NCBI GenBank assembly: GCA_900088475.1
Contig: FLMG01000215.1
Coordinates: forward strand, 1-23,806
Direction of reading: 5' to 3'
Length of the DNA: 23,806 bases
DNA from: Hyphochytrium catenoides
Lineage: Eukaryota > Sar > Hyphochytriomycetes > Hyphochytriales > Hyphochytriaceae
Below are positions 9,966 to 20,435 of this stretch, one piece after another. Every line of letters begins with the position of its first letter. The first letter of the stretch is position 1. A program made the position numbers and the translations under genes. The notes below the pieces were generated by a model. The model saw only the letters and a program-made list of their open reading frames with translations. It did no database searches and had not been told where the DNA came from.

Positions 9966-12213
9966 CTAGCTCGGGCGATTGACCTCATCCTTTATGATGA
10001 TGGCATTATACTCAATGCTGGAATGAAGGGTTAGGAGCAAGTCTGGATGCCTGTAGACCTTGACGATGTTGCGCATTGTGTATATAAACAGGTTGAAGAG
10101 AGCATCCAATGAGGAGCTCGAAGGGGGCCGCGCAATGAAGGTGGCAAAGAGCGTCCAATCCTTCTGTTGCAGCGATGAAAGCGGTGTTTGCTTCTCTTGA
10201 CCGCTGTCGCGACGCGACCGTGATGCAAGATAGAGAGCCAAGATAATCTGGACAGCAGCGAGGAGAGAATTGCTAAGGACCACCCACTTTCTTCTACTCT
10301 GGGGAGGAAGGGGTATGGCATCTTGGGCTAAGAGTAGGGTCGCTGTGATCATGCTAATGGATCCTACAACCATTGAGCTAAGAGGGGTTGCAAGTGGGCA
10401 GTGAGTACTGTGCTAACATAATGAAGAAGAACAATCATATAAAGGTCGTACCTGGGACCCCAGCCCGTCAGCTGTCCTGCATAGTAAAATAGCTGGCCAG
10501 TGTTAAGTGACAGGAAGAGAACTTCGAAGTCCCTCAAGAGAAGCAGCAGCAGCTTTGGAACCGCCTTACTTAGGAGCAAAAGGTTACACAGGAAGCTCAT
10601 CGCCAAGAAAAACCAGATGGCAACGATCGGCGCCTGACTGTTCACCAATAGAGCTTGAACTCCAATGGCAAAGAAGCTAGAGAGGACAAGACTCCTTTCC
10701 CTGCCAATGTGCATGAATCCGAGGAAGAGAGATGATGTCAGCAGGTTATCCTTCTCTCTATTTCCCTTCGATAACGGCTTGATATACGGGGAGTGCCCTG
10801 TCGATCGTTTATATCTGGTCCTAATGCTGTGATAAACATCTTCGTGTGGTGCTAGGAGCATCGTTTCCGCTATAGGATGAAGCGTGTAGCCTCTTCGTCC
10901 TCTTCCAGAATGAGCCCTAAGGAATGCAAGATGAGTGCACGTAACGGATATCGCATCCTCAACAGGCAAAGACTCGGTGGACGGAAACCCAACTTACCCT
11001 TTCGCTCGTGCAGGTCCCGTTACCTCGGCCTGATGAGCAGTGTGTTCCCCTACCTTCATCGACAAGCCGCCATCAGTTGACGTTGCGACTAATGCGTTGC
11101 GGCCCTGTAGCGCCTTGGCAGCACGGCTTGCGGGAGGCTTCTCTAACCCTTCCGCCGCTATTATTGTGTCACCGGTGGCGGCAGCAACTTGTTGGATCTG
11201 AATGGGCCAGCGGATAGTGACGAACCTGGATATTCCTTTGGAAGTGTTTTGGAGCTTTCCTAGCCACTTCGGTACAAGAAGGCAGCAGTAAAGGCCCAAG
11301 GCTAAGTTACAGTCTGCGGCTATGATCCATGGCCTGACCGGTATGTTATAGATAACCAACTGCGTCATGCGGAGGTTTGGATAGACCTCCATGTAGAAGT
11401 ACGTGGCAACCCTATAGTCAGACGACACAGACGATAAGCACGCGCAGCAGCCATCATAAGTAAACCACGTAGTAATGGACAGCGCCCACCAACGAGAAGA
11501 GCAGTAAAAGCACTTTACCTGATGAGTATATAAGTTCCAATGACTGAACCTATCGCAGCGACAGCTGTCTTGCTCCTGGTATCAGTAATAAGCGGCATTG
11601 TATCTGACAGGGGAATGGCAAGGCCACCGCTAAATGTGAGGAGAGAGAGGCCTATGGCCTGCATGGACTCGGTCCCCGTCGCATGGTAGGCGTGATAGTT
11701 TAGCAGGATAAAGCAGGGCAGTACCTGCACCATGAAGAAGCAGGAGCTAAAGTCTCGCAGAATCATCCGTACCAGCGTGGTGTTGAAGTCTGGCATCGAG
11801 AAGAGGAAGAAGTAAGTGTACAAGATTCCTGAGATCACGGCGAAAGCAGCTTGAACTTCTTTCCCGACGTTTTCTAATGCAATTATGCTGCTAAGAGCAC
11901 TGATGCTGTACGACACCATGATAATGACCGTCAAAGTCCGATAGAATTTGCTTCGCCGAAAGCGCAGGAAACGTTGGCGGAACTTTGCTGGCATGAAGGC
12001 CACCGCGAGCGTCTCCCTGGCTTCAATGACAATATCCTCGTAACCCGGCGCCGGACTTATCTTCCATAGAATGAGTGCAGAGGACAACGAGCAAGAATCT
12101 TGTGATTGAGAAGGAGGGGAAGAGGAGGGAAGATCTCTCTCAATCGGCTGCTTCAGCCCAGCAGGAGGCCCGACTAATACTGTCGGAGCCACGCTCGCCG
12201 GTGTCTTTCCCAT
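9966..12213 (-). CDS. Four-exon polytopic membrane protein with two related halves (copy A)
   Basis: Exons reconstructed from sequence and from the paralogue at 22207-23716: 12213-11519, 11411-10998, 10916-10452 and 10377-9966. Introns are 107, 81 and 74 nt; all are GT-AG and all interrupt after the second codon base. The product is 661 aa. ATG 12213 is chosen for its strong context (ACCATGG); the frame further upstream has only GTG. Residues 1-85 are polar and Ser/Pro-rich. About twelve hydrophobic helices follow in two blocks, roughly 92-290 and 440-630, separated by a polar linker (about 300-435). The blocks share LRDF (152-155; 497-500), a D-x-x-P-L motif before a basic loop (204-208; 544-548) and R-P before a helix (258; 608). 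I do not recognise the family. A channel, transporter or receptor role is possible but not shown. Confidence 0.82.
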
Positions 12214-12600
12214 GGTTCCGACAGGCAGCGAGGGCCGTTCTCTCTGAATAGTAGAGCTATGACGCACTGTGTGAGTTGGGGCGGGGTGCTCACATCCTTG
12301 TCAGGCCCGCTAGCTATAGGAAAAGCGGCATTCTCTACGATGACGAGGCCTTTGGAGGAGGAGAGAGCTCAGAAAATCATTGGGAGCCGAGCGAGGGGAT
12401 GAACGGGATCTGTGCAGGGAATGAGGCTGCCTGACTCCTTCTCTGTTCTCCGTCGTAGTCTTGACCACTGCAATATCCCAGCATATAGGTAGGAATCTAT
12501 AGCAACTTAGTGGGAGCATCTAGCTTCGCTCTCAGCCTTGTCCGAGGCCGCGGGTCCATTGCTGCGAGCTAGCTAGATATCACGTCTTCCAGCTGTCTGC
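12214..12600. other. 5' flank of copy A, up to the assembly gap
   Basis: Presumed promoter and leader of the minus-strand membrane-protein gene. No YTCANTYY initiator is visible on the minus strand close to the ATG. An open frame at 12310-12519 is short and unrecognised. Confidence 0.4.
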
Positions 12601-12650
12601 NNNNNNNNNNNNNNNNNNNNNNNNNNNNNNNNNNNNNNNNNNNNNNNNNN
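12601..12650. other. Assembly gap (50 N)
   Basis: Exactly 50 unresolved bases immediately precede the GA repeat. The gap is very probably caused by that repeat, so its true length is unknown. Confidence 0.97.

Positions 12651-12701
<51 letters not shown>
12651..12701 (+). repeat. (GA)n dinucleotide microsatellite
   Basis: About 25 uninterrupted GA units abut the N gap, so the array is probably truncated in the assembly. The apparent long Ser/Leu open frames on the minus strand through 12569-13225 are translations of this repeat. Confidence 0.95.
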
Positions 12702-12705
<4 letters not shown>

Positions 12706-12779
12706 CAAAGATGCACACAGCAGAGAGACTAAAGCTAAAGGAGCAGAAGAAGAAAGACTTTTGAGTGACATTGATTCCT

Positions 12780-12912
12780 GACAAGATCGAACGGAAGACG
12801 AGCTGGACAAGTTTAGAGAAAGATAGGGATGAAGGCAGACAAACGGAGGAAAAGAGTAGAACGAGTAAGAGGAGAGAAGAGACCGAGACGGAGAGAGCGA
12901 TTGAATTGGAGA

Positions 12913-12943
<31 letters not shown>

Positions 12944-13112
12944 ATAAGAGAGAGAGAGAGAGAGAGAGAACAAGAGAGAGCGAGAGAGAGAACAAGAGAG
13001 TGAGTGAGAGCAAAACATGAGAGAGATAGAAAAATGGGAAGAGAAGAGGAGAAAGACAAAGAGAAAGAGAAGAGAGAGACAGACAGAGAGAGAGGGAGAG
13101 AGAAAGAGAGAA
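12780..13112 (+). repeat. GA-rich polypurine tract
   Basis: More than 300 bases are heavily biased to A and G on the plus strand, densest at about 12885-13110. There, GAGAGA blocks are interrupted by AACAAGAGAG-like units. It is a degenerate extension of the GA microsatellite. Long homopurine tracts can form triplex DNA; that is general knowledge and is not demonstrated here. Confidence 0.85.
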
Positions 13113-13115
13113 CCA

Positions 13116-14500
13116 GTAGTACAGGCAGCTGGTGCTGGCAGTTTCACTCCTCTGCTACCAGGGGAGGTCTGAGTGGTTGTCAAGGCATAGAGAAGGGTCT
13201 CATCAAGGTCAACAGCGGCTTTCATACGTTACGTTGTACAAGTACTAGAACTCTGATAAACGATCAATGTATCGGAGTCTTCGCCGCCCTCATCCTCTGC
13301 CAGCAGCAGCAGCTAACACTTGCCGACCACCACGACCTTCTTCTTCGGTGGTGGTGCTATCTTCTAAATGATGCATGCAGCTCATTCAATCAGCTAGGTC
13401 GGCGCTTTTGCTGTTTGGAGCACCTCTGAGCTCTTCTATCATTGAGCGGCGAGCACCATGTAGATTATTAAGGTGAGCATCATCATCATAATGAGAACTG
13501 CTGCTGCCGTCTGTCTTTACAAATAAAAGTGAATACATTTTTATGAAAGAGACCGGTAGTAAGAAGAGATTGCCTACTGCCTAATGACGGTACTCCTGCA
13601 TCCCGGTGGTGCACGTGGTCGTCACGACGTCCGTCAAAGGAGAACTGTAGAATCTCCGTCCGTGGTGCCAAAGAACAGTGTTTAGGTAAATTAATCAACT
13701 TCCTCCAGCTGTCACTTACGGAGAGTCGTATCGAAGAAAAGACCTTTATTCCTACGTACTCCTCACTTCAAACACCACGCCCGTTCATTCTCCAGCCGTT
13801 AAGGCTTCAGCTCTTTCTTCACTCCGTGCAGCGCCGCGCATTGATACAGTGAGGGGTAGTACCATCATCCCTGTCCACTCCATAAAATAATCCAATGGTT
13901 CTGCGGCAGACTATCAAGGAGAGGGAGATGCCGACTGCTAGTAGTAGGGTGTATCATCTTCTCGTAGTGGCTGTTGGTAACTTACTTCTCTTCCTCGTGT
14001 CGCAGGCTTAGCAGAGTGGCGAGGAGTGTTGTTGTTGCTGGATATTAACTGTTTCAACTCCAGGTGCCATCATGCTAGCTGGGACGAGTCCGGCGATCGT
14101 GGCTGATATGTGACCTATCTATGATGGCAGCAGTATCTTACAGCCTTGTTGTATGTTGGGCTCGGTTCTAGCTGGTGTGGGCAATATTACTATGATGGTA
14201 CGGTACCACCAACCGTCGGCGATATGTTGCGGAGCGGGCCTGCGTGACGATGGTGTTGGTCCAGAGCAAGTGATGCACGCCAAACTTAGGACGCCACGGC
14301 ATGTTGAACTCGTTTCATCTACCAGAATATATGAAGAATTCATTCTCATCTTACTAAGCACCATCCGCGGCAATAACAGCATCCTGGTGGTGGTGGTCTT
14401 GCTTTTGCTGCGTTACAGCTCGCCCTTCTTAGTCAGCAGGACTGTTAAACGCCCTCTAGAAATCTGCACTTCGTCAGCAGTCCACAGCCCTGTGGGATAC
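13116..14500. other. Stretch without a supportable gene
   Basis: Several frames of 70-176 codons occur. The longest plus-strand one (14153-14683) runs antisense into the virus-like ORF and has no recognisable domain. AT-rich bits such as AATAAAA at 13523 are isolated. Confidence 0.45.
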
Positions 14501-14520
14501 GTGGCGCCGCCAATTCAAAA

Positions 14521-15000
14521 TCATCCACGGCCTGAAAATAGTTGCCCAACAAAGTTGGCTTTGTCCGATGGAGTTCCAAACTGGACACTGAACAACATCT
14601 CTGCAAACTTATCAAACGATTGCCGAGCCACTGGGCTCCTACTCCCTGCCATCAAACGCATGAACCCTATCATGGTTAGGTAGATTGCAGTAGTTTCCTG
14701 CTCCTCGCCGCTGGTGATGTCGTCCCCAACAACTCGGAAGATCTTGTACTCATCACTCTCATCATTAGTGAGGCCTCCTTCATCCTGAAAGAACCTCATG
14801 GTCTCTTCTCGTCCAAACGCTTCTGCGACGTCTTCAAGCTTGACGAAGGTCGAGTCGCGCGTTCCGAATCCTCTTATTTCTACAAAGATTGGCTCATCAG
14901 CAGCTTCGCCGCCGTAGAGGAATGGGTGCACTCGCGGTCCATATGGAATGATCGGAGGAGCGAGAGGGTAGTCTCTTAATGGTCTGCCTGGCATACCCAT
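14521..15000 (-). CDS. ORF with an MSV199/Bro-N-like domain of large DNA viruses
   Basis: The frame of 159 residues begins at ATG 15000; it stays open, with a Lys/Arg-rich stretch, back to 15054. An N-terminal Pro-rich segment (1-35) precedes a domain beginning near PIFVEIRGFG and TFVKLEDVAEAFG. Residues about 106-148 fit the end of the MSV199/Bro-N-type DNA-binding-associated domain: Y-L-T-x-x-G-x-x-R-x-x-x-x-S-R, then F, then LFSVQFGT and K. That pattern is typical of proteins of nucleocytoplasmic large DNA viruses and of copies captured by eukaryotic genomes. The ORF stops just after the domain, so the C-terminal part often found in relatives is absent, lies in an unseen exon, or has decayed. 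No other viral gene is seen nearby. The family call rests on motif recall, not on a search. Confidence 0.6.
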   Translation of the reverse strand: MGMPGRPLRDYPLAPPIIPYGPRVHPFLYGGEAADEPIFVEIRGFGTRDSTFVKLEDVAEAFGREETMRFFQDEGGLTNDESDEYKIFRVVGDDITSGEEQETTAIYLTMIGFMRLMAGSRSPVARQSFDKFAEMLFSVQFGTPSDKANFVGQLFSGRG

Positions 15001-15059
15001 TGCACTTCGCGTTTTCTTCTTCTTTCGTCTCTGGTGGATGATTGATATTGGGGCTCACT

Positions 15060-16560
15060 CAGTTCCTTGAGACTAAGCGACGAAGGAGGAAGAAATACCA
15101 AGCAACTGCAGCGAGCAGGAAGATGCGCCTTGCGAGCGCAGGTCGGAAGACAGCAAGCCTGCAAAGCAACTTGTCCGTCTTCTTTCCACAAGAAGATTCA
15201 TGTTTATAAAAAGCGTTTTCTTCTCTCGCTCTATTATAATGGCTGGGATATTGCTCCTTTACTTTTAGCTTTTAGCCCAAGGACCACCACGCCGAAGAAT
15301 ACTGTACGATTTATTTCCTCCTGCTTCCAAGAGTTAGGCTAACCCTAAGAGTGCTGCCTCCACCCCCTTCTCTCCCCTTTCTTGATCACCGTAGTTCAGA
15401 CCTCCCCCCCGTCCCGCCTACAGAGATCTATTGATGTGACAACTTGGGCAAGAACTGTTCTATCATCGTCGTGAAGATCTGTTCAATAGCTGTCTGTCTC
15501 TCTGCTGCAAGCAACAAGAGGCCTCTGGCGTCTGCTGACTACTGCTCTTCTCATCCGCACTGAGGCTACTGCTGCTAATAAGGTGCACCAGCAGCCACAA
15601 AGGAAGTGGCCAGTGTAAGAAGTGGAAGGAGCTCATTCATCCAGGGGACGGAGCAGCAGAAAAGGTCTGGGACGCAGCAACCACAGCTGTCAACAACACA
15701 CTCCTCAGGGGTTGAACAGAAGTCAACAAGAAGAAGAAGTTTCATCACGACGTTCTATGGTCGACACAGACCTCTCCTACCGAACAAGTAGTTTGGTGAC
15801 TTGACTGCGAGAGAAACTTGATGATGTCGGCGAGCTGCGAATGCGTTCTCTGTCCGCTTTTTTGATGAAGCCATGTCATTCCATGAGCACTCGTTCCGGA
15901 TTATCTTCTTTTGTTGACAGTTGAATGAGGCATGGTTAGTTCATAGAGCGACCCCGGGAGGATTCAACAGCAGCACATCTACGTCAACCCGATGATTCCA
16001 CCAATATGCCCGATCCTCTTGCGCTTGATATGTACTGGCTATGAAAAGTTAATCCGCAACGAGTGCTCACTGGAATGACATGGCATCGTCAAAGCAGACA
16101 GAGAACGCTACTCGTAAGACTAATAACCTCCCTTCATCATCATCACCGCAACTCTATATTGTAATCATAGATTTTTTACGTAACAAGGAGCAAATTAAGG
16201 AGCCACTCTACTTCCTTCGTTATGTTGGGTCAATAGATAGACGGTGGACTTGCCTCCTCCTCCTTGTTCCCTGATTATACAACTACTCTATCTGTTCGAA
16301 GGCGGAAGGAGCTGAAGAAGATGCGGTCATCCAGGTAGTGGCCGATGCCCTAATGATGAGCACGAGCTCGACTACTGCTGGGCCACGCTACTTCATCATA
16401 CATACTGCTGCCAGAGCGTCTACCCGCCAAGGGTTTGGTATGTAGCGGTCGCGAATGACCTCTGTGGCGCGCAAGTAGTTAGGTTGGTTGGCAGAAGAAG
16501 AAGTGCTTGTTGGAAGAGTTAACGGTGCTATTATGGACTACTGCCTTTGAGAGCAAGCTG
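15060..16560. other. Gene-poor stretch
   Basis: Frames at 15606-15804 (no ATG) and 16080-16274 (65 codons, ATG start, unrecognised) are the only ones with a protein-like composition. Neither shows a domain. A C-rich run lies at 15358-15420. Confidence 0.4.
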
Positions 16561-16562
16561 TA

Positions 16563-16720
16563 GGTCAAGGGTCCTGCCACGTCGATGGCAGTGGGGGAGT
16601 CTTACTAGTCTTTCTCTCCGGCGACAAGAAGGTGCAATCACTACGAAGGTACTGGCTTCACGGTCAACGGTACTGCCACCATGGCAGTGGAGGATGCTTC
16701 CTAGGTCTCTCCGGCGAAGC
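16563..16720. repeat. Imperfect duplication, two about 60-bp units 99 bp apart
   Basis: Unit 1 (about 16563-16627) and unit 2 (about 16662-16720) align through GGTCAASGGTMCTGCCAC, then ATGGCAGTGG, and close with CTCTCCGGCGA. They are separated by small indels. It reads as a decayed local duplication. Confidence 0.7.
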
Positions 16721-17210
16721 TGTTTAAAGGGCAAGGGTGGGATATGTGTATACTCCGTGTAGTAGTACCATACACTCCTCTGAACCACAAGGTCTCGCTT
16801 CATCTCTTGGAGCTAGCGCTGGGGCCAGGAGGTGGATAGGAGGAGGCGCTGGCAGGAACGCCCCGCCCTTCAAAGGAAACTAGCCGACGATGATGGGTAG
16901 TTTGAGTCTCCTGGGCTAATGGTTGGCTATCAGCGTAGCGCTTACTACGAAAAAGGCTGCTCTCATTTAGTTCTATACCTTTGCTCTCTCTTTCGCTCTC
17001 TGCTCCTCCCTCTTGAGGTCGGTTTGCTTCTGCTGGCAATGCTGATCAGTCTATAAAGTTCAATTTCAGAAAAGAGTCCTTTTATCGCCTGAGAAGTCTA
17101 CCTCTGCGAAGCTTTGTCGGACCGGAGGTCTGGCCAACCCAGGCGAAGACTTAGCGAAACCCATTGACTCACTCTTCTCTATATCGAAGGTCACAAGCTT
17201 GGCTGCTAAG

Positions 17211-17530
17211 TCAGTTGCGACAGTATCCGCTCTCTTTTCCTGGTTCTTTGCGAGCTTTTTTTATCTATTAGTTCCAGTTGAATGCCAGCGCCATCTCTGG
17301 TACGACCATAAGGCTTAGTAGAGGTACGCGGTGAGAGGTTTTCTCAGCGAAGAAATGGTAGCTACTACTTCGATGGCGGGGTCATGGTAGCACTGATAAG
17401 TAAATTGCTGACGCTCTTCAACGGATGGAGTGCATAACTTTTAGCAGCATCACCACCACGGATTAACCAGACAATTGTCCTGCTGGCGGACACCAGACAT
17501 AGTTTTATTTCGAAAGGTAGCATGATGGCG
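17211..17530 (+). pseudogene. Decayed copy of the type II membrane-protein ORF at 20072-20365
   Basis: By eye this DNA aligns with about 20111-20379 from the membrane segment onward. Shared anchors are CTTTTCCTG/CTCTTCCTG, TTCCAG, GCCATCTC, GTAGAG, the long block TCAACGGATGGAGTG (17428 here), AACCAGACAA, ACACCAG and GCATGATG. The frame is broken by stops and indels, and the region is about 50 bp longer than the intact copy. A hydrophobic stretch remains translatable (about 17211-17280), ending at TAG. It therefore appears to be an old duplicate that has lost coding capacity. Confidence 0.6.
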
Positions 17531-17547
17531 TTGCATCAACGGGACGA

Positions 17548-17730
17548 TCTCCATCCTCACTCTCCAAAAAAAATTTTGCTCAATCAACCTTAGCCTCTGC
17601 CACCGGCTGCTGACATGCACGGTTAGAGATGGGAATGCCCTCGCTCCTCACTCACCGACTTTTGCTCGATCGGCCATACCCTCTGTCGACGACGGCTCAG
17701 AACCTAGACATCGCGGCAAAGAATAAGGGG
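17548..17730. repeat. Degenerate tandem duplication, about 90-bp period
   Basis: Two consecutive segments align through YCCTCACTC, TTTTGCTCRATC (17574 and 17661 areas), CTCTG and CGGCT. They lie immediately after the pseudogene copy. A third, weaker copy may follow to about 17810. Confidence 0.5.
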
Positions 17731-17810
17731 GCTACCGCTGACTAGAAGCACTGCTGCAGAACCGTCACCCGCCGTACGCCCATCGCTTCGTTGACCTCTG
17801 CTAGAGACAG

Positions 17811-20060
17811 CCCCTAGGTGTTTGATTAATTATTTGGCCCGTTGTATTAGGTGATGACAACACTGTTCGCTGGGTAGTAGGAAGGGGCGAGTATGTACTT
17901 AATCGCTTAGTTCTTCCCACTCCGTAAGTTAGGACTCCGCTATAATCTATGCGATTGGAGCCAAGAGCCTCCTTCCGCTTGATCCAGCCAGGCGTCAAGG
18001 AAAGCTCCCGGGCTAGTAAAGTGAAGCGCCAGGTTGATCCCCCAGCCAGAGGCTTATACATGTTTGTGCTCTCGTCATGCACCCGGGCGAGCAGACAGGA
18101 AACATATACTCAGTCTCATAGATGAGTCCTTCTTCTGCTTCTTCTCTTGAAAATCTTTTCTCCCATTTAGAATCACCTTCAACATAGTCAGCTTAGACCT
18201 TGTGGCCTGCGGACAGCAGAACAATGTCTTTAACATCACTTTTTCGAGATGTGATAGTGAACTACTACCAGGATGTTGAGAAGATAGTCTACCTGCACTC
18301 GCAGAACCAAGGGATACTCTACACTTTTGGCAACGACTAGTTTTCAAAAAAGGCAGCCCACCGTCGTAGTAAACTTTGGAGGAAGGGGCCGGACCGAGGG
18401 AGAATAAGCACAAGCTTGCTGTCCTCCACTTCCCAGTCCCGCTTCCTACTTCTATCCTTCTCCAAGATAAGCTCTAAAGATGATGAAGTTATCGCTGCTG
18501 CGGCGGCGGCAACGACGTGATGATTATTGTCTTGTTGGCGGCTAATGCCCATCGTAGCAGAGCTTGTTCTCCATAACATTTTGTTGTTTGATTGTGAGTG
18601 GTACCGGTAGGTGATACTTCTGGGAAATCCTTCCTCGTCATCTTCCCTGAACAGTCGTTTCGTATGATAATGATTCTGACAGCAAACGCAGCGAGAAGGA
18701 GGACGGCAGAAGTGGAGGAATGATGTTTCCTTGGTAGTGGAGAAGAGGTCTAGGCAGGATGTGGTGATTATTTGTGCGTGTAGCTACTCCCTCACTCATC
18801 AGAAGGACATTAACACCACCAACTACTCTTGTTGCTGGGCGAGGAGAGTACTTCTGTAGCATCACATGCACACGATTGTAAGCAGGCAGTAAGTTGAGGT
18901 ACTGTCTGCTGTTCATCGGGACCGTGTTACTACTCCCCAAGGTGGCGCGCGCCTCGTTATCCGTTTCTTCTTGCAAGAACGAAGAACTGAGAGTACTTCA
19001 CGCAAGCCTATTACGTCGCCAAAAGCTAACTTTGGCCGGCAAGAAGAGTCCAAGCTCATCATCTGTGTCCTCTGAGAAGATTGTTCTTCGCACCTTCAGT
19101 CTTCAGTCGTCTGTGTTTCGTTAGACGACTGTGCCGACCGAGCACGAACAAACAATGAGAATGTGTCTCCGAAGAAGAACAACCCATGGTGGTGCTTCTT
19201 TTTGTGGCTCCTTCTTCTTTGCAGCACGCTCCACTACTATTCTTTGATATCCAACATAATAGGAGGCGGTGGTCTCATCAACGGTAGCAGCAAAAGCATC
19301 ACTGCGCTGATGATGGCGGTGAATGAATATTATTATTGGGCAACAGCAGCGAGCCAGCAGTGAAAGCTCTACTGGCGCAAGGTTCCTGGCGTGTCATCAA
19401 TGAGACTGGGTTGTTGGAGAGGGACCGCAGGACGTTTATTCGTGGGTGGGGGTTAACTCCTACCACTGTTATTACCATCCAATACTACCTTGGGTTATTC
19501 TTATGTGGAGGGTTCTTATTATGAGGAAACGCCTCCCAGCCAGACTATCAGCAGAAGAGCTACTCCTGCCGACGGTAGTATCAACCGCGCCTGTTACTAC
19601 CTACTAACAAGTCCAAAACGAATGTTGATGACTGTCATAACCTCATAATAATGACAAGGGGTACGGACGACAAGAAGAGTTTTGCTAAGGCTTTTACAAC
19701 TACTAAGGTTGCTTAGTGCTGTTTTGGTCTGCGCATGGTGGGAAGGTTGTTAGTTCTGCCTCTATTGGTCAGTGGTCATGAAGAAGAGACACAGGATAAA
19801 ACCTGCGTTTACCTGTCTCATGAGATTGAATGCTGCCTGCTATCGTCACCATGATGGGAGATGAAGACTGCCTTCGACTACCACGTCCCATCATCATCAT
19901 CATCCAGTCATCATCAAGCCTACTTTCCCATTCAACAAGTTCCCATCGTTATCAGAAGCAGTCATCTAGCTTTCGTCGTGAGTGGTGGATGAGCGAGTGT
20001 CTGACGACGCGCCTCCTCCTCCTCCTTGTTGCCTCTTCGTGAGCTTCTCTTCTTCCCCAC
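17811..20060. other. Gene-poor stretch with fragmentary coding-like frames
   Basis: Minus-strand frames at 17801-18082, 18075-18413, 18337-18579 and 18638-18976 lie nearly end to end, but none contains a domain I recognise and no consistent exon set could be built. A plus-strand frame without ATG at about 19163-19363 starts with a basic/Pro-Trp segment and a hydrophobic helix, reminiscent of a type II anchor. These may be decayed genes; I cannot support any as functional. Confidence 0.35.
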
Positions 20061-20071
20061 AACAGTAGAGG

Positions 20072-20365
20072 ATGATGAAGAAGACCCAGTCGTCAAAACC
20101 GTGGTTGAAGATTTTTGCCACCCTTTCGTTCGTGCTCTTCCTGCTCTTTATGAGCCTTTACATCTACTTCCAGCATCGCATCGCCATCTCGGCTACGAAC
20201 AGCGTAGAGATTCACTTAGCAGCAAACTCCTCAAGAAATTACGGCTTCAGCGGCGAGGCCATGATAGTGAATAGTATTGCTGATGCTCCTCAACGGATGG
20301 AGTGTGTAGCATCATTACGGGATAACCAGACAACCATCCTGGTAATATGCACACCAGGAATATAA
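20072..20365 (+). CDS. Small type II membrane-anchored ORF, possibly the first exon of a larger protein
   Basis: 97 codons from ATG 20072. The start is a short basic cytosolic segment (KKTQSSKPW), then one membrane helix at about residues 12-33 without a clear cleavage site. A lumenal-type polar region with two N-glycosylation sequons (NSS at 52-54, NQT near 84-86) follows. The arrangement resembles the N-terminus of a Golgi type II enzyme, but no catalytic domain is present. GTAATA at 20342 follows L90 in phase 0 and could be a splice donor, in which case the last seven codons are intron. A paired acceptor at CATGAG (20440) would add 51 residues ending at TAA 20594-20596. A decayed copy lies at 17211-17530, so the sequence belongs to a duplicating family. 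Function unknown. Confidence 0.4.
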   Translation: MMKKTQSSKPWLKIFATLSFVLFLLFMSLYIYFQHRIAISATNSVEIHLAANSSRNYGFSGEAMIVNSIADAPQRMECVASLRDNQTTILVICTPGI

Positions 20366-20435
20366 AGGCATGATGAGCGTATGAGGATCAAGGCGAGCAA
20401 CTGACGATGGTTTTGACAAAGCTGCCGTGCGCATC

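Noticed and set aside
12214-12267. Extending copy A of the membrane protein upstream to 12267
   Set aside because: That codon is GTG. The first ATG, at 12213, has an excellent ACCATGG context.
12569-13225. Long minus-strand Ser/Leu-rich frames through the GA repeat
   Set aside because: They are translations of a microsatellite and run through 50 unknown bases.
14153-14683. 176-codon plus-strand frame with an ATG start
   Set aside because: About a third is antisense to the virus-like ORF. The rest has no recognisable domain. A loose likeness to the 20072 ORF (P-R-H-V-E-L-V-S-S versus P-Q-R-M-E-C-V-A-S) is too short to rely on.
17801-18082. Possible retrotransposon pol fragment (a stretch with ARELSLTPG and NRIDYSG)
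   Set aside because: A loose resemblance to Copia reverse-transcriptase spacing only; no catalytic motif or flanking repeat.
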